From Myxosarcina sp. GA_180221_E-2-1-MAG-40_15 (GTDB taxonomy: Bacteria; Cyanobacteriota; Cyanobacteriia; Cyanobacteriales; Xenococcaceae): a DNA stretch of 37,264 nucleotides. The stretch's first letter is position 1. Each line of letters opens with the position of its first letter. A model generated the notes under the pieces. The model ran no database searches. It saw only the letters and a program-made list of their open reading frames with translations, and had not been told where the DNA came from. Position numbers and translations under genes: made by a program. The stretch covers positions 1 to 37,264 of the forward strand of contig JAIMKV010000050.1 in the NCBI GenBank assembly GCA_020692205.1. Reading direction: 5' to 3'. Below, piece after piece: positions 29,006 to 37,208 of this stretch.

Positions 29006-30458
29006 ATCAGTTATTAAAAATAAAACTACCCCCCCGTCTCAAAAACCAAGGCTGGGATTACAAACTGTTCTCAAAGCGATCGCGCTGTTGTTGACTATCT
29101 CGATTTTTCTGCTGGGCATTATTGATATTGACCCTACTTATGATACCTGGGGTTATCATCTGCCTTTCGCCGCGAGAATCTGGAACATCGTGCCAGCCGA
29201 ACAATTTATCAACATGGAGGCAAGATTTGCGGGATTTCCTTTATTAGGGGAGTTTTTTCAAGGATTTCTCTGGTTGATTACCCAAAGAGTGCAGGGTGCA
29301 AACTTAGTCGGATTTTTTAGCTTAGTTTTGTATGCCTATTTTCTCAAGACTTATTTTCAAGTTGCTTATTACTTAACGGCGATCGCACTTCTGGGTGTTC
29401 CTCTGATTCAGGCTCATGCGGTTAATAGTTATGTAGACCTAATCGCTAATGTTTTTTTGGCCATGATAATTATGATGGCTTATGTTCTCTATCAGCAGCG
29501 AGACAATCCTAGCTGGCGAGATTTGTGGGTAATCTTTTTGGCTGGGGTAGGTTCATCAAATAGTAAACCTCAGTTAGAGCCATTAGTATTGATCGTTTTG
29601 AGTGCGATCGCCATTAGAATACTTTGGTTGCGTTGGCGTTCAACTAATAGACAACAGCTATTTACCTGGCTACTAAAAGCCATCCCCGTTGCTTCACTGG
29701 CTTCATTAGTAATTTTCGCCACGCCAATTAAAAATATTGCTATTTACGGTAATCCTTTTTACCCAGTTAGAATTGAAATTGCGGGACAGGTATTAAATCA
29801 TGCTTTACCAATGTATAGTGATGCTCCTGGCTATTTAGCGAATGCCCCAAACGCTCAGAGGTGGCTTTATTCTATCTTAGACATCAATTCTGCCCACTGG
29901 AATCACGATCAGTATAGTAAAAATCCAGACCGCAATCGCATGGGGGGGTTTTTTGGAGCTTATGTGGTGTTTCAAGTTCTGTTGCTAATTTATTTAATTG
30001 CTAAAAATTGCGATCGCCAAACTAAATTGGCGGGAATATTAGTTATAGTCATGTCTTTGATTGCTGCTAATTATCCCCAATCCCATGAGCTGAGATATTT
30101 CATGTACTGGATAATGGTGTTAATTTCGCTTAACCTATATCTGGTGACTCACCACCAAGATTCGTTAATTAAGCCTAGCCGAGTCGGGTTAATATCTTTA
30201 ATTGCTCTAATTATTGTGGGTATCAAAACCAATTTTCTTTATCTTGCGCCTCATTTTAATACTCTGGCAAAATTTAAAGAAACGTATCTCAGTCGTGAAA
30301 TTATCGCGAAAATAGAACCAGGAGATAACATTTGTTTGCCCAATACATATCCTTATGCCTTTGCTTACACTCCTTGGTTTCATCCAGAATTAGATTTTAC
30401 TTACCACGTTCGCTCAGGCTTCAAAGATCCTTGTGCCAAATCGGAAAAAGTCTTATAG
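28980..30458 (+). CDS. Polytopic membrane protein, GT-C-like, third of three tandem paralogs
   Basis: A 492-residue paralog, the most diverged of the three. Shared blocks: DIDPTYDTWGYHLPFAARIW, RFAGFPLLGEFFQG, SYVDLIANVF, NSKPQLEPL, FATPIKN..YGNPFYPVR, GGFFGAYVVFQ, NYPQSHELRYFMYWIM (from 364), and a shorter C-terminus ending near AYTPWFHPELDF. The ATG lies 26 bases inside the second paralog, so translation is probably coupled. The differences (FDG to FAG, QLQP to QLEP, loss of the SSYFHPEI serines) suggest a changed specificity. Probably the last gene of the cluster: an 8-bp hairpin without a T-run (30509-30532) follows. Confidence 0.73.
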   Translation: MLRNLSNLKSVIKNKTTPPSQKPRLGLQTVLKAIALLLTISIFLLGIIDIDPTYDTWGYHLPFAARIWNIVPAEQFINMEARFAGFPLLGEFFQGFLWLITQRVQGANLVGFFSLVLYAYFLKTYFQVAYYLTAIALLGVPLIQAHAVNSYVDLIANVFLAMIIMMAYVLYQQRDNPSWRDLWVIFLAGVGSSNSKPQLEPLVLIVLSAIAIRILWLRWRSTNRQQLFTWLLKAIPVASLASLVIFATPIKNIAIYGNPFYPVRIEIAGQVLNHALPMYSDAPGYLANAPNAQRWLYSILDINSAHWNHDQYSKNPDRNRMGGFFGAYVVFQVLLLIYLIAKNCDRQTKLAGILVIVMSLIAANYPQSHELRYFMYWIMVLISLNLYLVTHHQDSLIKPSRVGLISLIALIIVGIKTNFLYLAPHFNTLAKFKETYLSREIIAKIEPGDNICLPNTYPYAFAYTPWFHPELDFTYHVRSGFKDPCAKSEKVL

Positions 30459-30896
30459 ACGCTGTTAGTTTAATGTAGCGAAAATAATTTCCCTTAAATA
30501 CCACAAACCGATAAACTTGAACTTGTTTATCGCTCTATATGAGTATCAGATTTCCTAAGATAGAACTAGACACTAATGTTTAGGTATACCAACTTCTCAA
30601 TTAACATGGCTGAACTAGCCTAGAAAAAACAGATCGACAGCTAATGGCTAATAGCGATTAGCTATAAATATTATCATTAGCAAATTCATACTTCAAATCA
30701 ACAGCGTCTTTTATAGTCATTCCAAATAAAAACCACACGATTATATAAGGGCGAATAGCGACGCGCAGCTAGTCCTTTAGGACCATTCGCCCCTACAAGT
30801 AATTTGGTTAACTGCAACATTTTAAAATACTGAAGCTAATTGGAATGACTAACAACTTACAGCTTTACTCAATACTCAAACACAACAGGATAAATC
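30459..30896. other. 438-base gap with hairpins and a MITE-like element
   Basis: Contains an 8-bp perfect stem (CGATAAAC at 30509-30516, GTTTATCG at 30525-30532, 8-base loop) 50 bases after the cluster's last stop, a 7-bp inverted repeat AGCTAAT/ATTAGCT (30639-30663), and the MITE-like element at 30,716-30,849. Only 47 bases separate the element's right TA from the transketolase-like ATG, so the promoter of that gene probably overlaps the element. AGGA lies before the ATG. Confidence 0.6.
30716..30849. mobile_element. MITE-like element, 134 bp, with TA target duplication
   Basis: The ends are perfect 10-bp inverted repeats, GTCATTCCAA at 30716-30725 and TTGGAATGAC at 30840-30849. Each is flanked outside by TA (30714-30715 and 30850-30851), the target duplication expected of IS630/Tc1-mariner-type transposition. 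Inside is a second inverted repeat, GGGCGAAT (30749-30756) with ATTCGCCC (30785-30792), enclosing GTCCTTTAGGAC. No ORF fits inside, so it would need a transposase supplied elsewhere. Only one copy is seen in this window, so mobility is inferred from the ends. Confidence 0.6.
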
Positions 30897-32807
30897 ATGA
30901 CAGCAACAACAACTCGTTTTCCCATTGACCTAAGTGCTTATCAGCCTTTAGCTTTAGATCCTAGCAATTCTACTCTGACAGACGAACAGAGAGAAACTTT
31001 AACAGCTAATATTCAACTCTGTCGTGAAGTGATTGTTTTCTTTACCGCTACTGGTGGTGCTAGAGGCGTTGGTGGACATACTGGCGGCCCTTTCGATACT
31101 GTCCCTGAAGTAATGATCCTTGATGCTTTTTTTCGTGGTGCGCCTGATAAATTTGTACCAATCTTTTTTGATGAAGCGGGTCACCGCGTTGCCACTCAGT
31201 ATTTGATGGCGACATTAAATGGTGATTTACCTAAAGAAGAATTACTTAACTATCGTGGTGCCAATTCAAAATTACCAGGACACCCAGAATTGGGTTTAAC
31301 TCCTGGCATCAAGTTTAGTTCAGGCCGTTTAGGACATATGTGGCCCTATATCAACGGTATTGCGCTGGCCAACCCTGATAAGGTAGTGGTTTGTTTGGGT
31401 TCTGATGGTTCACAACAAGAAGGTAATGATGCCGAAGCTGCGCGTTTGGCCGTGGCACAGAATCTTAACGTTAAGCTATTTATAGATGACAACGATGTAA
31501 CAATCGCGGGACATCCTTCTGATTATCTTCCTGGCTACGATGTTGCTAAAACTTTAACTGGTCATGGTTTAGAGGTTAACACAGGAGACGGCGAGGATCT
31601 TGATTCTCTCTATAGCCGTATGTGTGCTGCGGTAACTGGTAAAGGGCCAGTTGCTTTAATTAACAAGCGTCCAATGTGTCCTGGAATTGAAGGAATTGAA
31701 GGTTCTACTCATGGACATGATGTAATTGCAGTCGATAAAGCGATCGCCTATTTGTCAAAGCATCAACAAGGTGCAGCAGCCGACTTTCTCAAAAATATTA
31801 CAAAAGCCAGTAATGACTATAAATTCTTGGGTGTCAGCGACAAGCTTGGTTCTAACCGCAATGTCTTTGGTGACGCTGTAGTTGACGTACTTGGGGAAAT
31901 GAGTGATGCCGAACGCAAAGACAAAGTTATCTTTATTGATAGTGACTTAGAAGGTTCTTGTGGTTTTAAGCAAATCCACGATGCTTATCCTGAAGTCTTT
32001 ATTCCCTCTGGCATTATGGAACGGGGTAACCTTTCTGCTGCTGCTGGTTTTGGCATGGAGGAAGGTAAACAGGGTGTCTTTGCTACCTTTAGTGCTTTCT
32101 TGGAGATGTGTATTTCCGAAATCACCATGGCAAGACTCAACAAATCTAATCTCCTTTGTCACTTTTCCCACGCAGGTATCGACGACATGGCAGACAACAC
32201 CTGCCATTTCGGAATCAACAATATGTTTGCTGATAACGGACTAGATGATGGTTATGAAACCCGTCTCTACTTCCCTGCTGATGCTAACCAAATGACTGCC
32301 TGTGTGAAAAAAGTATTTCACCATCCAGGAATGCGCTTTATCTTTTCCACTCGTTCTAAAGTTCCTATGATCTTAGATGATTCGGGCAACGAGTTATTTG
32401 GTGGAGACTATACTTTTACTCCTGGTAAAGATGAAGTAGTTCGTGAGGGAGATGCTGGCTATATTGTTAGTTTTGGTGACGCTTTATATCGTTCTTTAGA
32501 TGCGGTAGAACGTCTCAAACAAGAGGGAATTAATGTCGGGTTAATCAATAAAGCTACTCTTAACGTTATCGACGAAGATATGATCGCCAAAATAGGTAAA
32601 GCACCTTTTGTTTTGGTAGTTGAATCTTTCAATCGTCGTACTGGTTTAGGTAGTCGTTTTGGTTCCTGGTTACTTGAGCGAGGCTTGACCCCTAAATATG
32701 CTTATCTTGGTGTACATCAAGAAGGCTGCGGTGGACTTTGGGAACAATTCCCCTATCAAGGATTAGATCCAGAAGGTATTATCAGCCATGTTAAGGGATT
32801 GATGTAA
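30897..32807 (+). CDS. Divergent transketolase-family enzyme (thiamine-diphosphate dependent)
   Basis: A 636-residue protein with transketolase layout: pyrophosphate domain, pyrimidine domain (from about 315) and C-terminal domain (from about 500). Histidines likely at the active site are H61 (GGHTGGP), H96 (DEAGHRVATQY) and H129 (LPGHPE); GSDGS (168-172) to DDND (197-200) is the cofactor-binding span, with D in place of the usual NN start. Glu375 (SGIMERGNLSAAAGFG) is the expected cofactor-activating glutamate. Unlike Calvin-cycle transketolase, the GHPGAPMG element reads GHTGGPFD, PLGQG reads RLGHM, and the usual GEDGPTHQ region reads DDMADNTCH. A changed donor or acceptor is likely; the substrate is unknown. 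The gene stands alone with its own terminator. Confidence 0.85.
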   Translation: MTATTTRFPIDLSAYQPLALDPSNSTLTDEQRETLTANIQLCREVIVFFTATGGARGVGGHTGGPFDTVPEVMILDAFFRGAPDKFVPIFFDEAGHRVATQYLMATLNGDLPKEELLNYRGANSKLPGHPELGLTPGIKFSSGRLGHMWPYINGIALANPDKVVVCLGSDGSQQEGNDAEAARLAVAQNLNVKLFIDDNDVTIAGHPSDYLPGYDVAKTLTGHGLEVNTGDGEDLDSLYSRMCAAVTGKGPVALINKRPMCPGIEGIEGSTHGHDVIAVDKAIAYLSKHQQGAAADFLKNITKASNDYKFLGVSDKLGSNRNVFGDAVVDVLGEMSDAERKDKVIFIDSDLEGSCGFKQIHDAYPEVFIPSGIMERGNLSAAAGFGMEEGKQGVFATFSAFLEMCISEITMARLNKSNLLCHFSHAGIDDMADNTCHFGINNMFADNGLDDGYETRLYFPADANQMTACVKKVFHHPGMRFIFSTRSKVPMILDDSGNELFGGDYTFTPGKDEVVREGDAGYIVSFGDALYRSLDAVERLKQEGINVGLINKATLNVIDEDMIAKIGKAPFVLVVESFNRRTGLGSRFGSWLLERGLTPKYAYLGVHQEGCGGLWEQFPYQGLDPEGIISHVKGLM

Positions 32808-32839
32808 AAAGCTGAAACAGCTATTAACTTAATTTGTTT

Positions 32840-32864
32840 GGTGGGCAATTTGTCCACCTTTTTT
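32840..32864 (+). terminator. Intrinsic terminator after the transketolase-like gene
   Basis: GGTGGGCAATTTGTCCACC (32840-32858) folds into a stem of about seven pairs, one of them G-T, followed at once by six T (32859-32864). It starts 33 bases after the stop codon. This is the clearest intrinsic terminator in the window. Confidence 0.85.
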
Positions 32865-33329
32865 GTTACTTATATTAAGTTTGGTTAAATAGTTAATCCT
32901 AAAGTAAGTTTGAAGTCGAAGACTCGCTTTCCGCGCATGATGTTATGCCCTTGTGGTACTATAACTTCGTGTCGCGCCGAAGCACCGAAGCGCAGCCCTC
33001 TCGGTCATAACTTTAGTTCAAGTCATTATCAATTATTCGTACTTGATATTAAACATTAAAAGCATCAGGCCAAGCCAAAGAGCAGCATCAAAATATTGAT
33101 GTTGACCATCATTTTCTAAACTTTAGTTGGCTAGTTTTACCTTGGTAGACGAGCAAGTTTATTAAGCAATTTAAGCTTAAACTTCTTTCGGAGATCAACT
33201 AAAGGCAAATGAGCTTCAAAATCTATTCATAACATTATTTAAAGGTTTCCAACTAATTATTTTGATAGTTATCCTGGTGACAATTCATAATTACAAAAAT
33301 AGTAATGATTTTAGGTGAAAAAATTAGAC

Positions 33330-33355
33330 GCTTAAAGTGCGATCGCACTTTAAGC
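33330..33355. repeat. 26-bp perfect palindrome centred on HIP1
   Basis: Bases 33330-33342 (GCTTAAAGTGCGA) are exactly complementary to 33343-33355, with GCGATCGC at the centre. It stands 313 bases before the GT4 start. It may be an extended HIP1 site, a binding site for a dimeric regulator, or part of a small repeat element. Confidence 0.75.
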
Positions 33356-33667
33356 TTGTGGTGTTACTTTAGCTACTATATTTCTCCTGGTTAGAAAAAG
33401 TCTCCAGCAAATAATGCTGACTACATTAATCAGGACAAGAGAAATTGCGCTCTACTATTGCTAAACCATAGTTTTTTTTAGCAAACTCTTCCCTTAGAAA
33501 GAGGAAATTATTAATAATTCTAAGATAACTTAAAACTTAAGTTTGATAAATTGATTGATTAAACCAAACGCATAAACTGTAAAAGTTGATCACAAAAGTA
33601 TAGATATGAAAACACAATAGGCACTTCTAATCAACATTGCATTACAAAATTTTTAGGAGTTTTAAAG

Positions 33668-34759
33668 ATGAGAATTGCTCAAATTGCCCCTTTGTGCGAA
33701 CGAGTTCCGCCTCCTGCTTATGGTGGTACGGAAATAATAGTTAGCCTACTTACAGACGAATTGGTACGTCGAGGTCATGAAGTTACTCTTTTTGCTTCGG
33801 GAGATTCCCAAACTATCGCCCATCTAGAACCTTCTTGCCCAAAAGCTTTACGAGAATTAGAAGCAAGTCCAGCAGAGATTTCAGTTTATCAGACGCTACA
33901 GTTAAATCAAGTTTTTACGCAAGCTGCAAAGTTCGATTTGATTCACTCTCATGTAGGAGAGGTTGTATTTCCTCATAGCAATCTAGCTACAACTCCAACA
34001 ATACATACAGTTCATGGTATTATTCCGTCCCAGGTTGAATCGTTGTGGCGCGCATCGAGCCAGCAAAATTTTATTAGTATTTCTAATTCACAACGACGCA
34101 AGGATCTACAATTAAACTATGTAGCTACTGTTTATAACGGGATTGATACAAGCAGATATCCTTTTTATCCTCAGCCAGATAATCCTCCATACCTGGCTTT
34201 TTTAGGTCGAATGTCACCAGAAAAAGGTCCGCATCTAGCAATTGAAATTGCCAAGCGCACTGGCTGGAATTTGAAAATGGCAGGGAAAATAGATTCTGTG
34301 GATCGTGAGTTCTTTAAGGAGCAAATCCAACCCCAAATTGACGGCGAACAGATTGAGTTTCTAGGAGAAGCTAATCATCAGCAAAAATGTCCCCTGTTAG
34401 GTGGTGCAGTAGCAACCCTGTTTCCGATTACCTGGAACGAACCTTTCGGTTTGGTAATGGCAGAGTCGATGGCAGTCGGTACACCAGTAATTGCGATCGC
34501 TATGGGTTCAACTCCCGAAGTAATCGAAGATAGTAAAACGGGATTTTTGGCTCATTCTGTAGAGGAATGTGTCGCTGCGCTGAACCGCATTGGGTCAATA
34601 GATCGTGTTACCTGTCGCGATCGCGTTGTTGCTAAGTTTGGTGTCGAGCGCATGGTTGACGACTATGAAGCAGTTTATCAGCAACTGCTAGCCAATAAGC
34701 CCTTGGTTAACAACCCCATTTCTAACCTAGTAACCGATAAAAATCGCCTAACGGCGTAA
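33668..34759 (+). CDS. Family 4 glycosyltransferase
   Basis: Retaining GT-B glycosyltransferase of 363 residues. The N-terminal half has MRIAQIAPLCERVPPPAYGGTE with the glycine-rich acceptor-side loop and HSHVGE, and HTVHGI. The C-terminal half has FLGRMSPEKGPHLAIEIAK (178-196) and the donor-binding E-x7-E element EPFGLVMAE with Glu258 and Glu266. AGGAG lies at ribosome-binding distance from the ATG. The next gene, a debranching glucosidase, starts 46 bases after its stop, so they are probably co-transcribed. Nucleotide sugar and acceptor cannot be read from sequence. Confidence 0.88.
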   Translation: MRIAQIAPLCERVPPPAYGGTEIIVSLLTDELVRRGHEVTLFASGDSQTIAHLEPSCPKALRELEASPAEISVYQTLQLNQVFTQAAKFDLIHSHVGEVVFPHSNLATTPTIHTVHGIIPSQVESLWRASSQQNFISISNSQRRKDLQLNYVATVYNGIDTSRYPFYPQPDNPPYLAFLGRMSPEKGPHLAIEIAKRTGWNLKMAGKIDSVDREFFKEQIQPQIDGEQIEFLGEANHQQKCPLLGGAVATLFPITWNEPFGLVMAESMAVGTPVIAIAMGSTPEVIEDSKTGFLAHSVEECVAALNRIGSIDRVTCRDRVVAKFGVERMVDDYEAVYQQLLANKPLVNNPISNLVTDKNRLTA

Positions 34760-34805
34760 GATCTAAAATTAACTAAACTTTTGCTAAATTACTATGTAAG
34801 TTGCT

Positions 34806-37208
34806 ATGACAGAGCCTCTCGAACTCGACGGCAAAACCTATGTCCCTGCCGAAACCGCTCCTCTGCCTCAATGGCCTTGTGTTAAAAACGAATCGAGACT
34901 TTCAACTTTAACTCTCAAAGACGATGACATCTTTCTGGTTACGGACACTTTGGGCAATATTCCTGGCTGTTTGCCAGGAGAAGCCAGTAGTAGTGTCGGA
35001 TTATTTTGTCAAGATACTCGCTTCTTAAGTCGCCTGGAGTTACAAATTGAAGGTCAGTCACCGATTCTGCTGAGCAGTAATGCTGGACGTGGCTTCGCCC
35101 TGTCTATTCTCTGTGCTAATCCTCATTTAGAAGAGCAGCAAATTGGGGCAGAAACCATTGGCATTGAACGAGAAATCGTAGTTAATGGCGGATTGTTTGA
35201 AGAATTAGTGATTACCAACTATAGTACCAGTCCAGTTAGTTTTGAACTTAGTTTAAGTTTTGATGCTGATTTTGTTGATCTGTTTGAAATTCGTGGCTGG
35301 GAACGTAAACAGCGTGGGAAACTATTGCGTTTGATGGCGACGAGCGAGAATGACGAAGTAGAAACGGTAGAAGCTGAAGCTACTTTGCTGGAAAATTCAG
35401 AATCAGCTCAGTCAGAGGCAAAACCAGAGCAGGCAACTAGCCCTTTGATCTACGAATCCCATACTGAATTTTTAGGCGGTAATCTTGATCGGGTGCAATC
35501 GATAACAACTCAACTAGTTGAAGATTTGGTTTTAGCCTATCAAGGTTTAGATGGGGCAGTAATGGAGTCGCGCATTCAATTTTCCTCCCGTCAGCCCAAC
35601 TATTTTAAAGGTTATACAGCTGTTTGGCACATAGAGTTAGACCCTCACCAAACGATACGCTTGGGCTATCGAATACAGTTGCTTTCTAATAGCCGCTCCA
35701 TTTCCAAAGTAGGCACGCCCATGACCCTGATGCAGGCAAAAGCAGCAGAGTCGATGGAGCTGCAAGAATGGCAGAAGCAGGTAACTGAGATTCGCTCTGA
35801 TAATAATACCTTCAATCAGTTAATTGAACGAGCTGAGCAAGATATTTATCTGCTACGCCAAAGTTTCTTGGATAGAAAAGCCTTGTCAGCGGGAATTCCT
35901 TGGTTTTCCACTTTGTTTGGTCGTGATTCAATTATTGCTGCTTGGCAAACGCTAATCCTCGATCCCAAGATTGCCAAAGATACTTTATTTGTTCTTGCCC
36001 AATATCAAGGTAAAACTGAAGATCAGTGGCGGGAAGAAGAACCAGGAAAAATTATTCACGAATTGCGCCTGGGAGAAATGGCCCGCTGCGGCGAAATTCC
36101 TCACACGCCCTATTACGGTACGGTAGATGCAACTCCTTTATGGCTGATTCTCTATGCCGAATATTATACTTGGACGAGCGATCGCGAAACTCTAGAACAG
36201 CTATGGGAAACTGCTTTGTCTGCTATGAGTTGGATTGATCGCAACTGTAAGCAAACGGGCTATCTAACTTACTATCGTCATTCTCCTAGTGGTTTGCTCA
36301 ATCAGGGTTGGAAAGATTCTGGAGACTGCATCGTCAATCGCCAAGGACAATTAGCGACAGGACCAATTACCTTATGTGAGGTTCAAGGTTACGTTTACGG
36401 GGCAAAAATGCGTCTGAGTGCGATCGCCAAATTAATGCAGCGGTTTGACCTCGCCGAAAAATGGTATCAAGAAGCTCAAGAACTTAAAAGCCGTTTCAAC
36501 CGAGACTTTTGGCTACCCGACTTAGAATACTGTGCTTTGGCATTAGATGGAGAAGGAAAACCTGTCGATAGCGTTACTAGCAATCCAGGTCACTGTTTGG
36601 CAATGGGTATTTTGCAATCAGACAAAGCGATGAGCGTAGCTGAAAGACTACGTGCGCCAGATATGTTTAGTGGTTGGGGCATTCGCACCTTGAGTAACTT
36701 GTCTCCTGCTTATAATCCGATGGGCTATCATATCGGTTCGGTTTGGCCTCATGATAATAGTCTTATCGCTTTGGGCTTACGTGCTGCCGCGAGGGAAATT
36801 CCTGGGGAGTCATCTGCCTTAGTTGAGCAAACTCTCGAAGTCGCCACGGGAATTATTGATATGACTCTTCAGCAACCTTATTTACGACCACCAGAATTGT
36901 TCTGCGGTTACCAACGTAGGGAAGAAAATACTCCCGTGCGTTACCCTGTAGCTTGTTCTCCCCAAGCGTGGGCAACAGGTACGCTATTTCAAATACTACA
37001 GGTAGCAATTAATCTGGTTCCCGATGCAGCCAATAACTGCGTCCGTGTCATTGAGCCAGTTTTACCTGAATCTCTTAATCGTCTTTCATTGCATAATCTT
37101 AAAGTCGGTTCGACAATACTCGATTTAGAATTTGAGCGTTTGGGAAATACTACCGCCTGCCGAGTGGCGAGAAAACGTGGCAATCTTAGGGTAGTTTTTG
37201 AAGCTTAA
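34806..37208 (+). CDS. Amylo-alpha-1,6-glucosidase (glycogen-debranching-enzyme family)
   Basis: Predicted to hydrolyse alpha-1,6 glucosidic links in glycogen-like or related glucans. The 800-residue protein has an N-terminal beta domain of about 300 residues typical of the family (FLVTDTLGNIPG, GLFCQDTRFLSRLELQIEG) and a C-terminal (alpha/alpha)6 domain from about 340 with IPWFSTLFGRDSIIAAWQTL (Asp374), RCGEIPHTPYYGTVDATPLWL, QGWKDSGD (Asp504, Asp507) and GWGIRTLS...YHIGSVWPHDN. Residues about 180-213 are a Glu/Ser/Ala-rich insertion of low complexity in the N-terminal domain. It follows the GT4 gene by 46 bases, which suggests a joint role in making and trimming a glucose-containing product. 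Only 56 bases follow it; no clear terminator is visible there. Confidence 0.88.
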   Translation: MTEPLELDGKTYVPAETAPLPQWPCVKNESRLSTLTLKDDDIFLVTDTLGNIPGCLPGEASSSVGLFCQDTRFLSRLELQIEGQSPILLSSNAGRGFALSILCANPHLEEQQIGAETIGIEREIVVNGGLFEELVITNYSTSPVSFELSLSFDADFVDLFEIRGWERKQRGKLLRLMATSENDEVETVEAEATLLENSESAQSEAKPEQATSPLIYESHTEFLGGNLDRVQSITTQLVEDLVLAYQGLDGAVMESRIQFSSRQPNYFKGYTAVWHIELDPHQTIRLGYRIQLLSNSRSISKVGTPMTLMQAKAAESMELQEWQKQVTEIRSDNNTFNQLIERAEQDIYLLRQSFLDRKALSAGIPWFSTLFGRDSIIAAWQTLILDPKIAKDTLFVLAQYQGKTEDQWREEEPGKIIHELRLGEMARCGEIPHTPYYGTVDATPLWLILYAEYYTWTSDRETLEQLWETALSAMSWIDRNCKQTGYLTYYRHSPSGLLNQGWKDSGDCIVNRQGQLATGPITLCEVQGYVYGAKMRLSAIAKLMQRFDLAEKWYQEAQELKSRFNRDFWLPDLEYCALALDGEGKPVDSVTSNPGHCLAMGILQSDKAMSVAERLRAPDMFSGWGIRTLSNLSPAYNPMGYHIGSVWPHDNSLIALGLRAAAREIPGESSALVEQTLEVATGIIDMTLQQPYLRPPELFCGYQRREENTPVRYPVACSPQAWATGTLFQILQVAINLVPDAANNCVRVIEPVLPESLNRLSLHNLKVGSTILDLEFERLGNTTACRVARKRGNLRVVFEA

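Larger units (their letters stand above)
32808..33667. other. 860-base intergenic region
   Basis: After the terminator near 32,840 it has a GC-richer block at about 32,915-33,010 with CGAAG repeats, resembling decayed interspersed repeat, then AT-rich sequence. A 26-bp palindrome sits at 33,330-33,355. The promoter of the downstream GT4 gene should be in the last 150 bases, but no convincing -35/-10 pair was seen. No ORF, tRNA or transposase fragment is supported. Confidence 0.5.

Noticed and set aside
32915-33010. Possible decayed gene or small RNA in a GC-richer block
   Set aside because: CGAAG-type repeats and no open frame or stable fold that I could support; more like old interspersed repeat.
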